A DNA stretch of 5,011 nucleotides, from contig JADFVG010000106.1 of NCBI GenBank assembly GCA_015222405.1, forward strand, positions 1-5,011. Direction: 5' to 3'. A program made the position numbers and the translations under genes. This stretch comes from Chloroflexota bacterium (GTDB lineage: Bacteria; Chloroflexota; Dehalococcoidia; E44-bin15). Below are positions 1 through 5,011 of this stretch, in pieces. How positions within the stretch are numbered: position 1 is the stretch's first letter; each line of letters starts with the position of its first letter. The notes below the pieces were generated by a model that saw nothing but the letters and a program-made list of their open reading frames with translations, was not told the origin of the DNA and did not search any database.

Positions 1-1260
1 CACCGTAATGCTGGCCTCAGATGCGCCAGAATGCCTCTGGATATTATTCAGGGCTTCTTGAATAATACGGAACAAGACCAGCTGTGTTTCCGGCGGGAGT
101 GGCGGGACGGTGTCTGTCTGGACCTGAACTCCGATTCCGCTAAGCCGATGTGTTTCCTCAGCGAGCCATTTGACGGCTGCCACCAAACCTAGGTCGTCCA
201 GAATGCCTGGTCTCAGAGCCTGAGCATAGCGCTTAATGCCCTGATACATTTGCTGTGACAACTCATATAGTTTCCCCAACTCATTTCTTAGCTCTCGAGG
301 CAAATAGCTGTCGGCTTTGGAGGCAAGGTTATCTATGCCGTGCGTCACAAGTAATATCTGCTGAGAAGCGTCGTCATGGAGTTCACGAGCCAGGCGTCTG
401 CGTTCGTCCTCCTGGGCCTGTAGAACTTGCCTGAGGTAGAACTGAAGATTATCCTGTAATCTTCTCTCCTCGGTTATATCACGAGCCAGATTCTGGAAAG
501 CTTGAGGCTTGCCGTCGCTGACAATAAGCCGCGTGGTTAATTGGATGATTGCTTCAGAGCCATCTTTCTTGATTAGTCCCTGCTCATAGCGGTGTTCCGT
601 AGCTTCACCTCCCAGCAGTCTGGCTTTTACCTGTCCCGCTATGGACAGTGTCTGTGGAGTAAGAAACTCGCGGACGTTTTTGCACGTCAATTCTGAAACG
701 GGACAGCCGGTGAGCTTTTCGCAGGCTTTGTTGGCCAAAGCAATGTTGCCCTCCAAATCATGGACCCAGATAGCATCGCTGGCATTGGCAAATAGCTCTT
801 CATACTTTTGCCGCGCCAGTTTCGTATCCTTCACGGCTTCTTCCAGCTTCGCTCGTTGCCGTTCGTTCTGGTGGTAGGCTGTCATAAGGATGATGGTCAG
901 GGCACCAATAACAAGGGCGGCCAGGCTCTCCAGCAATGCATCTCTGAAACTGGGGGAGATCAAAAGAGTGCGAAGCAGCATTGCCACAGCGCTTGATAGC
1001 CATAGTGCGGCACCCCCGATTATTCCCAGTGTCCAGCCAGCATACAATATCAACAAGAGATAGAGAAGCCGCTCCAGACTGTGTCTTGAAAGCTCCACAG
1101 CTGCAGGCAGCGAAATCTCGCCCAAGACAGGTATCTGAGATAGAAGCTGGGTGAGATGAGATATGGTTAGGAAGAGGAGTAAGACGATTATGATCCAGAG
1201 GTGCGGGTTTCCTAACCCTGGGATTTGCCTTCGATATTCTCTAAGGTAACTAATCCCCAC
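1..1260 (-). CDS. Membrane-bound PAS sensor histidine kinase, NarL class (partial, C-terminus off the left edge)
   Basis: Sensor kinase of a two-component system; it would autophosphorylate on a histidine and pass the phosphate to the regulator encoded just upstream. I translated the complement by hand: the frame is open from 1260 to 1 (420 codons). Visible in order: four hydrophobic segments (about residues 20-40, 62-81, 82-100, 109-128), a short linker, a PAS domain (about 150-265, with YEELFANASDAIWVHD and an ARDITEERR end), a HisKA_3 domain with ERRRLARELHDDASQQ (phosphoacceptor His295), and the start of the HATPase domain with the N-box FRIIQEALNNIQRHSGAS (395-414). The catalytic G-boxes are cut off. 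The GTG start at 1258-1260 is chosen because AAAGGA lies 5 nt upstream and no in-frame ATG occurs before the membrane helices. It overlaps the regulator's 3' end by 49 bp, suggesting translational coupling. The signal sensed cannot be read from sequence. Confidence 0.9.
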   Translation of the reverse strand, partial: MGISYLREYRRQIPGLGNPHLWIIIVLLLFLTISHLTQLLSQIPVLGEISLPAAVELSRHSLERLLYLLLILYAGWTLGIIGGAALWLSSAVAMLLRTLLISPSFRDALLESLAALVIGALTIILMTAYHQNERQRAKLEEAVKDTKLARQKYEELFANASDAIWVHDLEGNIALANKACEKLTGCPVSELTCKNVREFLTPQTLSIAGQVKARLLGGEATEHRYEQGLIKKDGSEAIIQLTTRLIVSDGKPQAFQNLARDITEERRLQDNLQFYLRQVLQAQEDERRRLARELHDDASQQILLVTHGIDNLASKADSYLPRELRNELGKLYELSQQMYQGIKRYAQALRPGILDDLGLVAAVKWLAEETHRLSGIGVQVQTDTVPPLPPETQLVLFRIIQEALNNIQRHSGASEASITV

Positions 1261-1895
1261 TGTAATCCTTTGACTATTGCCTCGCTGCGTGAGGCAACAT
1301 TCAATTTGTTGAAGATATTAGTCAGGTGAGCTTTAACAGTGCGCTGGCTGAGAAACAATTTTCCTGCTATCTCCTTATTGCTCATCCCTGAGGTGAGTAA
1401 GTTAAGTATCTCTGATTCCCGCTTACTCAGTAGTTCCGACGCCTTGTGCTCCTCAACCGGTGCCCTTGAAGCTCGCTCTAACAACTTGGCGATAATTTTG
1501 GGGTGGAGCACTGATTCACCTGATCTTATGGCTCGAATCGCCCCGACCAAATCACGTCCTCTAGCGCTTTTCAGGAGGTAGCCGGCAGCTCCGGCATCAA
1601 GCAGTCCCAGTATATACTCGTCATCATCGTAAGCAGTGAGGATCAAAATGGCTGTGTCAGGAGCACCCTCTTTGATCCTTCTGGTGGCTTCGATTCCATT
1701 AAGTTTGGGCATAACGATGTCCATCACCGCGACGTTGGGTTTTGATTCTGAGGCGAGCTTGACTGCTTCCTCACCATCACTGGCCTCAGCCACAACCTCC
1801 ATGTCCTCCTCACCATCCAGTGCTTGACGTAGAGCTTCGCGCACCAACGGATGGTCATCAGCAATTAAGACCGTTAATTTCTCTCTTGTTCTCAA
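1212..1895 (-). CDS. NarL/LuxR-family response regulator
   Basis: DNA-binding response regulator, phosphorylated by the kinase encoded immediately downstream. Numbering from the TTG at 1916, the receiver domain spans about residues 14-130 with the acidic pair Asp20/Asp21, phosphoacceptor Asp66 (VMDIVMP), Thr94 and Lys116. The LuxR-type helix-turn-helix spans about 163-222 (LSKRESEILNLLTSGMSNKE, then KLFLSQRTVKAHLTNIFNKL). All key receiver residues are present. There is no ATG start. The frame opens at TTG 1914-1916, but this codon overlaps a perfect TATAAT -10 element (1921-1916) and has no ribosome binding site. The next TTG (1893-1895) gives a protein beginning MRTREKLTVLIADDHP, about 227 residues and a normal length for the family. 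I therefore prefer 1895, although the ribosome binding site there is also poor. The target genes are unknown; the divergent redox operon and its own promoter are natural candidates. Confidence 0.9.
   Translation of the reverse strand: MRTREKLTVLIADDHPLVREALRQALDGEEDMEVVAEASDGEEAVKLASESKPNVAVMDIVMPKLNGIEATRRIKEGAPDTAILILTAYDDDEYILGLLDAGAAGYLLKSARGRDLVGAIRAIRSGESVLHPKIIAKLLERASRAPVEEHKASELLSKRESEILNLLTSGMSNKEIAGKLFLSQRTVKAHLTNIFNKLNVASRSEAIVKGLQWGLVTLENIEGKSQG
1267..1272 (-). promoter_or_regulatory. Ribosome binding site of the histidine kinase GTG start
   Basis: On the minus strand AAAGGA is followed by TTACA and then GTG (1260-1258). The site lies inside the coding region of the response regulator. 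It decides the start of the kinase, because the only other in-frame starts lie far downstream and would remove the first membrane helix. Confidence 0.6.
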
Positions 1896-1915
1896 CTTTC
1901 CGGTTTGCCGAAGCA

Positions 1916-1944
1916 ATTATAGGCTCATATGCACGTTAGGGCAA
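1916..1944 (-). promoter_or_regulatory. Sigma-70-type promoter for the response regulator-kinase operon
   Basis: Read on the minus strand, TTGCCC (1944-1939, 4 of 6 consensus) is followed by a 17-bp spacer and a perfect TATAAT (1921-1916). Transcription would start near 1909-1905, leaving a leader of only about 10-14 nt before the TTG at 1895. The element is well formed, but its use is inferred from sequence alone. Confidence 0.65.
1932..1939 (-). promoter_or_regulatory. CTAACGTG motif, copy facing the regulator operon (candidate operator half)
   Basis: Plus-strand CACGTTAG reads CTAACGTG on the minus strand. It lies at the upstream end of the promoter spacer and touches the -35 hexamer. A bound protein here would interfere with or modulate the regulator promoter. 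Its partner, in opposite orientation, is at 2029-2036. The identity as an operator is inferred. Confidence 0.35.
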
Positions 1945-1964
1945 GTCGACTGCCCTCTTGGGCA
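1939..1964. repeat. Overlapping short inverted repeats GGGCA / TGCCC / GGGCA
   Basis: GGGCA (1939-1943), TGCCC (1951-1955) and GGGCA (1960-1964). The central arm can pair with either flanking arm, with a 7-nt loop containing the palindrome GTCGAC or with a 4-nt TCTT loop. The left arm coincides with the -35 element of the regulator promoter. It may be a protein-binding palindrome; there is no T-tract to suggest a terminator. Confidence 0.4.
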
Positions 1965-2028
1965 CAGCCAAAGCGCTACTGCAGATTGTGACTTGTGGAC
2001 GATGGCAGGCAATCGGGCAATTGCTAGG

Positions 2029-2036
2029 CTAACGTG
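2029..2036 (+). promoter_or_regulatory. CTAACGTG motif, copy facing the nuoE-nuoF operon (candidate operator half)
   Basis: A perfect 8-bp match, in inverted orientation, to the motif at 1932-1939, ending 25 nt before the ATG of the first gene on the plus strand. Each divergent gene group thus has one copy in the same orientation relative to its own transcription. A function in binding the adjacent LuxR-type regulator is a hypothesis. Confidence 0.35.
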
Positions 2037-2047
2037 AAGTAAGAGGG

Positions 2048-2054
2048 AAGGAGG
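2048..2054 (+). promoter_or_regulatory. Strong ribosome binding site of the first plus-strand gene
   Basis: AAGGAGG, continuing GG, lies 7 nt before the ATG at 2062. This near-perfect Shine-Dalgarno sequence supports the small downstream frame as a genuinely translated gene. Confidence 0.8.
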
Positions 2055-2061
2055 GGTAGAA

Positions 2062-2346
2062 ATGGCTACATGGCTTCCAGTAACAAAACAAAAGGTTGGG
2101 GAACAGGTGGTGTCAGGGAGAACGGAGTTGCTCGCTGTCTTAAAGAGAGCGGCCAGTGAATCAGAATTCCTGGCGCGATTAGCCCAGAATCCTCACGAGA
2201 CCCTCAAAGAGTATTACTCTTTGACTACCGAGGAGAGAGCTGCCTTAGCGAGTGGTGACATCAGGAAAATAGAATCCTGGGTAGGCAAGCTAGAGAAAGA
2301 GCTAGCTACCTGGTTGTGGTGCCGACTCTCTCAAGAGAAATGGTAA
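2062..2346 (+). CDS. Small helical LigA-like protein of unknown function, leading the nuoE-nuoF operon
   Basis: A 94-residue protein with no cysteine cluster, signal peptide or membrane segment; its only cysteine is Cys87. It looks all-helical. Residues about 21-70 (LLAVLKRAASESEFLARLAQ, then LTTEERAALASGDIRKIESW) resemble the helical fold of the LigA subunit of aromatic ring-opening dioxygenases and of Nif11-like proteins, where a LTxEERxALxxGD pattern is common. The C-terminal part ends in an aromatic-rich CRLSQEKW. From memory, short proteins of this kind recur beside NuoE/NuoF genes in Dehalococcoidia; I could not check this. No LigB dioxygenase gene is present, so a catabolic role is unlikely. 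It has an excellent ribosome binding site and lies 15 nt upstream of nuoE, so it is probably co-transcribed. It could be an assembly factor or small accessory subunit of the complex, but the function is not known. Confidence 0.75.
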   Translation: MATWLPVTKQKVGEQVVSGRTELLAVLKRAASESEFLARLAQNPHETLKEYYSLTTEERAALASGDIRKIESWVGKLEKELATWLWCRLSQEKW

Positions 2347-2361
2347 ATAAAGAGGTGGCAA

Positions 2362-2880
2362 ATGGCGAGTTCTTCAGTAGTACAAGGCGCTCAGGCGCTT
2401 CTGCAGGAGCAAGAAGAGACCATTGAGGAGCGCTTAAACGAAATCCTGTCCTCCTATCAAGGTAAGAAGGAGGAGCTTATTCCTGTCTTACAGCAGGTCC
2501 AGCAGGTTTCTGGCTACCTGCCTGAGCCAGCGATGAAAAGAATAGCCAAATTCCTCAAGTTGCCGGAAAGCACTGTCTTTGGGGTCGGTACATTCTATGC
2601 CCAATTCAAGCTTGTCCCTTCAGGTCGAAATATCATTAGGGTTTGTCGTGGCACTGCTTGCCATGTGCGTGGTGCAACATGCATTCTTGGCGAGGCGGAG
2701 AAGCAATTGGGCATCAAACCCGGGGAGAGCACCTCAGATCTCGAATATTCACTGGAGGCGACAGCCTGCTTTGGCTCGTGTGCTCTTGCCCCGGTGATGG
2801 TTATTAGCAATAGTGTTTATGGCAGGATGACTCCAGCCAGGGTAAAGGAGGTTTTAGCTAATGTTGGGGGTGAGAAATGA
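2362..2880 (+). CDS. nuoE: NuoE / HydC-type thioredoxin-like [2Fe-2S] subunit
   Basis: A 172-residue cytoplasmic subunit carrying one [2Fe-2S] cluster beside the flavin subunit of an NAD(H)-linked complex (24-kDa subunit of complex I; HymA or HydC in hydrogenases). The N-terminal helical part (about 15-85) contains ELIPVLQQVQQVSGYLPEPA and FGVGTFYAQFKL, both typical of the family. The thioredoxin-like domain (about 90-168) has all four ligands: Cys95 and Cys100 (RVCRGTACHVRGA), Cys136 and Cys140 (ATACFGSCALAPV). Length is normal. The ATG is preceded by AGAGGTGG 3 nt away. The stop overlaps the start of the next gene as ATGA (2877-2880), a sign of coupled translation and 1:1 assembly with NuoF. 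Family assignment is firm; whether the whole enzyme is a hydrogenase, a formate dehydrogenase or a NADH-ferredoxin oxidoreductase is not decided by this subunit. Confidence 0.95.
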   Translation: MASSSVVQGAQALLQEQEETIEERLNEILSSYQGKKEELIPVLQQVQQVSGYLPEPAMKRIAKFLKLPESTVFGVGTFYAQFKLVPSGRNIIRVCRGTACHVRGATCILGEAEKQLGIKPGESTSDLEYSLEATACFGSCALAPVMVISNSVYGRMTPARVKEVLANVGGEK

Positions 2881-4832
2881 GCTTTGCCGAGATCCAGAAA
2901 CGGGCGATGGCTGAATGGGAAATGCTGCAATACAGCCAGACTCCTCGTATTCTGGTAGGTGCCGCTACCTGTGGCAGAGCTGCTGGTGCCGAGGCAGTGC
3001 TTCGTGCGATTGATAGGGAGCTGAAGCAGCGAAATATCGATGCCATTATTGTCCAGGTAGGCTGTATTGGGCTGTGCTATGCCGAGCCTTTAGTGGATAT
3101 AATCAAGCCAGGGCATCCTCGTATTTGCTATGGAAATATCACTCCTGAAATTGTCGCGCAGCTGATTGAAGACTATCTAGTCAAAGACAATCCCCGTCCT
3201 GACCTAGCCTTGGGCACTATTGGAGACGGCGCTGTAGATGGTATCCCCCATCTCTTTGACCTACCGGTGCTTAAATCGCAGCTACGTATAATCCTGCGCC
3301 ACTGTGGCTTTATTGATCCAACAAACATCATGCACTCTATTGCTAACGGTGGCTATGCTGGCTTTGTCAAAACACTAGGCATGAAGCCGGAGGAAATCAT
3401 TGAAGAGATTAGGAGGTCTGGTTTACGTGGTAGGGGAGGGGCTGGCTTCCCTACGGGACAGAAATGGGACTTGTGCCGTAGATCACCTGGCGAGGAGAAA
3501 TACATTATTTGCAACGCTGATGAAGGTGACCCGGGAGCTTTCATGAACCGCTCTCTTCTTGAGAGTGACCCTCATTCAGTGTTGGAAGGGATGCTTATCG
3601 GCGCTTATGCTATAGGAGCCAGGGAAGGCTATATCTATTGCCGAGCAGAGTATCCCCTCGCCCTGGAACGGCTCAGGATTGCTTTAAGGCAACTGGAGGA
3701 ATATCAACTCATTGGCGACAGCATTTTGGACTCTGATTTCAGTTTCCATCTCAAGATAAAGGAGGGAGCAGGAGCATTTGTGTGCGGCGAGGAGACAGCG
3801 CTGATGGCTTCTATCGAGGGCAAGAGGGGGATGCCTCGCTCCCGTCCTCCTTTCCCAGCTGTCTCCGGATTGTGGGGCAAGCCTACTAACATCAATAATG
3901 TAGAGACCTGGGCAAGTATAGCCGCCATAATGCAACGAGGAGCTACTTGGTATACTGGCTATGGTACGGGGAAAAGCAAAGGGACAAAAACCTTTTCGTT
4001 GGTAGGCAAGGTAGAGCGCACTGGACTCATCGAAGTTCCCTTCGGCATTACTATGCGCCAGATTATTTATGAAATCGGTGGTGGCATCTTAGAAGGGAAA
4101 CGCTTCAAGGCGGTACAGACGGGTGGACCTTCGGGAGGTTGTTTGCCGTCAGATTTTCTTGATACCCCAGTAGATTATGATTCTCTGACTTCAGCTGGCT
4201 CGATTATGGGTTCGGGCGGCATGATAGTGATGGATGAAGCCACCTGCATGGTTGATATAGCACGATTCTTCCTGTCTTTTGTACAACTTGAGTCCTGCGG
4301 TAAATGTATACCGTGTCGTTGGGGCACACAACAAATGCTAGATATACTTGAGGATATAGCCAACGGAAGAGGCAGACCCGGGGATATTGAATTGCTACAG
4401 GAATTGGCTGAATCGGTCAAAGACGGTTCCTTGTGCGGTTTGGGGCAGACAGCTCCTAACCCGGTACTTACCAGTATCCGCTACTTCCGTGATGAGTATA
4501 AGGCACATATAGAAGAAAAGCGATGTTCGGCATTAGTCTGTAACGCTCTTGTATCATACTATATTGATCCCGACAAATGCCAGGGTTGTGTGATTTGCCT
4601 CCGCTCTTGTCCTGCCGGAGCTATTAGAGGTGGCAAGAGAGTTGTACATGTTATTGACCAAGATAAATGCACCAAATGCGGTACCTGTTTGAATGTCTGT
4701 CCACCCCGCTTTGCTGCGGTAGTAAAGGCTTCTGGCGAGAGACCTGCAATTCCGGAAGAACCTGTAGCAGTAGGCTTGGCAAGTAATAATCGTGGAGGTC
4801 AACAACAAGTATGGCCCCTCCAAGCAAAGTGA
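2877..4832 (+). CDS. nuoF: NuoF / HydB-type NADH-binding flavoprotein with extra ferredoxin domains
   Basis: A 651-residue diaphorase subunit: it binds FMN and NAD(H) and wires electrons to iron-sulfur clusters. Domains in order: an N-terminal thioredoxin-like [2Fe-2S] domain (about 22-100; ATCGRAAGA, GCIGLCYAEPL; Cys32, Cys63, Cys67); the FMN/NADH-binding core (about 160-370) with GLRGRGGAGFPTGQKW, NADEGDPGAFMNR and GAGAFVCGEETAL; an SLBB segment (about 380-460); the N3-type [4Fe-4S] site ESCGKCIPCRWG (Cys474, 477, 480) with Cys520; and a C-terminal 2[4Fe-4S] ferredoxin (Cys568, 571, 574, 578 and Cys598, 601, 604, 608, each set ending in CP). The last 40 residues are a polar tail. This long layout matches HydB/HymB and bifurcating-type subunits, not the shorter (about 440-residue) NuoF of respiratory complex I. 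The start overlaps the nuoE stop by 4 nt, with GGGGGTGAG upstream. The next gene overlaps its 3' end by 22 nt. Confidence 0.95.
   Translation: MSFAEIQKRAMAEWEMLQYSQTPRILVGAATCGRAAGAEAVLRAIDRELKQRNIDAIIVQVGCIGLCYAEPLVDIIKPGHPRICYGNITPEIVAQLIEDYLVKDNPRPDLALGTIGDGAVDGIPHLFDLPVLKSQLRIILRHCGFIDPTNIMHSIANGGYAGFVKTLGMKPEEIIEEIRRSGLRGRGGAGFPTGQKWDLCRRSPGEEKYIICNADEGDPGAFMNRSLLESDPHSVLEGMLIGAYAIGAREGYIYCRAEYPLALERLRIALRQLEEYQLIGDSILDSDFSFHLKIKEGAGAFVCGEETALMASIEGKRGMPRSRPPFPAVSGLWGKPTNINNVETWASIAAIMQRGATWYTGYGTGKSKGTKTFSLVGKVERTGLIEVPFGITMRQIIYEIGGGILEGKRFKAVQTGGPSGGCLPSDFLDTPVDYDSLTSAGSIMGSGGMIVMDEATCMVDIARFFLSFVQLESCGKCIPCRWGTQQMLDILEDIANGRGRPGDIELLQELAESVKDGSLCGLGQTAPNPVLTSIRYFRDEYKAHIEEKRCSALVCNALVSYYIDPDKCQGCVICLRSCPAGAIRGGKRVVHVIDQDKCTKCGTCLNVCPPRFAAVVKASGERPAIPEEPVAVGLASNNRGGQQQVWPLQAK
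4794..4798 (+). promoter_or_regulatory. Ribosome binding site of the downstream iron-sulfur subunit
   Basis: GGAGG lies 12 nt before the ATG at 4811, inside the nuoF 3' end. The spacing is slightly long, but the in-frame alternative, GTG at 4829, has no such site, so ATG 4811 is preferred. Confidence 0.5.
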
Positions 4833-5011
4833 AGGAAACGAAACTAGATGTCATCAGGTTGACCATTGATGGTCGGCAGGTCGTAGCGGAAAAGGGAGCC
4901 ACTGTGCTTGAAGCAGCACTGAATGCTAGCATCTATATTCCCACGCTATGTTATGACCCTGACCTCAAGCCCTATGGAGGTTGCCGCCTCTGCGTGGTTG
5001 AGATTGAAGGA
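4811..5011 (+). CDS. NuoG / HydA / FdhA-type iron-sulfur subunit (partial, N-terminal 67 codons)
   Basis: The frame is open from ATG 4811 to the right edge, and only the N-terminal [2Fe-2S] ferredoxin domain is visible. The translation shows VIRLTIDGRQVVAEKGATVL, then IYIPTLCYDPDLKPYGGCRL and CVVEIEG. Cys47, Cys58 and Cys61 are three of the four ligands of the plant-type cluster; the fourth lies beyond the window. This beginning is shared by complex I NuoG, [FeFe]-hydrogenase large subunits (HydA/HymC) and NAD-linked formate dehydrogenase alpha subunits (FdhA), so no symbol is assigned. In the complex it would receive or deliver electrons through the NuoF clusters. The start lies 22 nt inside the nuoF coding end, so translation is probably coupled. 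In a Chloroflexota-like organism I lean to the formate dehydrogenase or NuoG-like option, with low certainty. Confidence 0.85.
   Translation, partial: MAPPSKVKETKLDVIRLTIDGRQVVAEKGATVLEAALNASIYIPTLCYDPDLKPYGGCRLCVVEIEG

Noticed and set aside
641..1003. Open frames on both strands across 641-1003, including a 67-codon ATG frame on the minus strand.
   Set aside because: They are out of frame with the continuous histidine kinase frame, which keeps clear PAS and membrane-helix sequence through the same bases. They show no recognisable domains.
800..1003. Possible frameshift in the kinase between the membrane module and the PAS domain.
   Set aside because: A first reading seemed to hit a stop near 800, but this came from a transcription slip on my side. 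Rereading 841-900 carefully, the frame runs unbroken from the membrane helices into the PAS domain.
1960..1975. Sigma-54-like element: GGCAC with GC at the right distance (1961-1974).
   Set aside because: The -12 part is AAGCG where TTGCW is expected, so half of the signature is missing, and sigma-54 is not expected in the suspected phylum.
1986..2030. Plus-strand promoter candidates for the nuoE operon: TTGTGA/TTGTGG (1986-1998) with duplicated GGCAAT (2008-2013, 2016-2021), or TAGGCT at 2025.
   Set aside because: The -10 candidates match only 3 of 6 consensus bases, and the TAGGCT option has a 26-bp spacer. A promoter must lie somewhere here, but I cannot place it. The TTGTG and GGCAAT duplications are noted only as possible binding-site repeats.
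2288..2307. 6-bp inverted repeat AGCTAG/CTAGCT inside the small leading gene.
   Set aside because: Short stem with an 8-nt loop and no T-tract, inside coding sequence; compatible with chance.
2844..2914. AAAGGAGG at 2844-2851 followed by an ATG at 2861 that starts a 17-codon frame.
   Set aside because: The frame is very short, lies across the nuoE-nuoF junction in a third frame and has no recognisable product. The motif may simply help ribosome loading for nuoF.
3537..3551. Asn224 in NADEGDPGAFMNR, where Asp is usual in related proteins.
   Set aside because: A single conservative change with all other FMN/NADH-binding motifs intact; not enough to suggest altered function.
3353..3935. Minus-strand open frames opposite nuoF.
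   Set aside because: They are antisense shadows of a strongly conserved coding sequence, without ribosome binding sites or domains of their own.
1..5011. Search for a defence system, CRISPR array, mobile element, tRNA or long repeat.
   Set aside because: No repeat array, transposase, integrase, terminal repeats or tRNA-like structure is visible; all long frames are explained by the two-component system and the redox operon.

Overview
The window looks like bacterial chromosome, of moderate GC and tightly packed. It holds two divergent gene groups separated by about 150 bp of regulatory DNA. Gene content and protein style suggest an anaerobic bacterium, most likely of the Chloroflexota (Dehalococcoidia-like). 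The pointers are a short LigA-like helical protein leading a nuoE-nuoF set, and a histidine kinase with a compact multi-helix membrane module. The phylum is an inference from remembered family resemblance, not from a search.

Left part (1-1916, minus strand): a two-component system of the NarL/LuxR class. The response regulator (1212-1895, possibly from 1916) is promoter-proximal. The sensor histidine kinase follows, overlaps it by 49 bp, starts at a GTG (1260) behind a good ribosome binding site, and runs off the left edge inside its ATPase domain. No ATG-initiated frame marks the kinase, but its frame is open and continuous from 1260 to 1, with four predicted membrane helices, a PAS domain, a HisKA_3 dimerisation/phosphoacceptor domain and the start of a HATPase domain.

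Middle (about 1896-2061): the divergent control region. It carries a strong sigma-70-type promoter for the regulator (TTGCCC-17 bp-TATAAT, minus strand), a perfect 8-bp motif (CTAACGTG) that occurs once facing each gene group, and a cluster of short GGGCA/TGCCC inverted repeats over the -35 element.

Right part (2062-5011, plus strand): an operon-like run of a 94-residue LigA-like helical protein, a NuoE-type [2Fe-2S] subunit, a long NuoF/HydB-type flavin and iron-sulfur subunit with an N-terminal thioredoxin-like ferredoxin domain and a C-terminal 2[4Fe-4S] ferredoxin domain, and the first 67 codons of a NuoG/HydA/FdhA-type protein. Together these form the NAD(H)-linked diaphorase part of a soluble iron-sulfur complex: electrons pass between NAD(H) at FMN, the NuoE and NuoF clusters, and the downstream subunit. 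That subunit is either an [FeFe]-hydrogenase, a molybdenum/tungsten formate dehydrogenase, or a NuoG-like protein; the deciding part lies beyond the window. The two-component system may control this operon, an inference from divergent placement and the shared motif.

No RNA gene, mobile element, CRISPR array or clear terminator was seen. The most interesting items are the shared CTAACGTG motif and the uncharacterised small leading protein; neither is proof of a new system.
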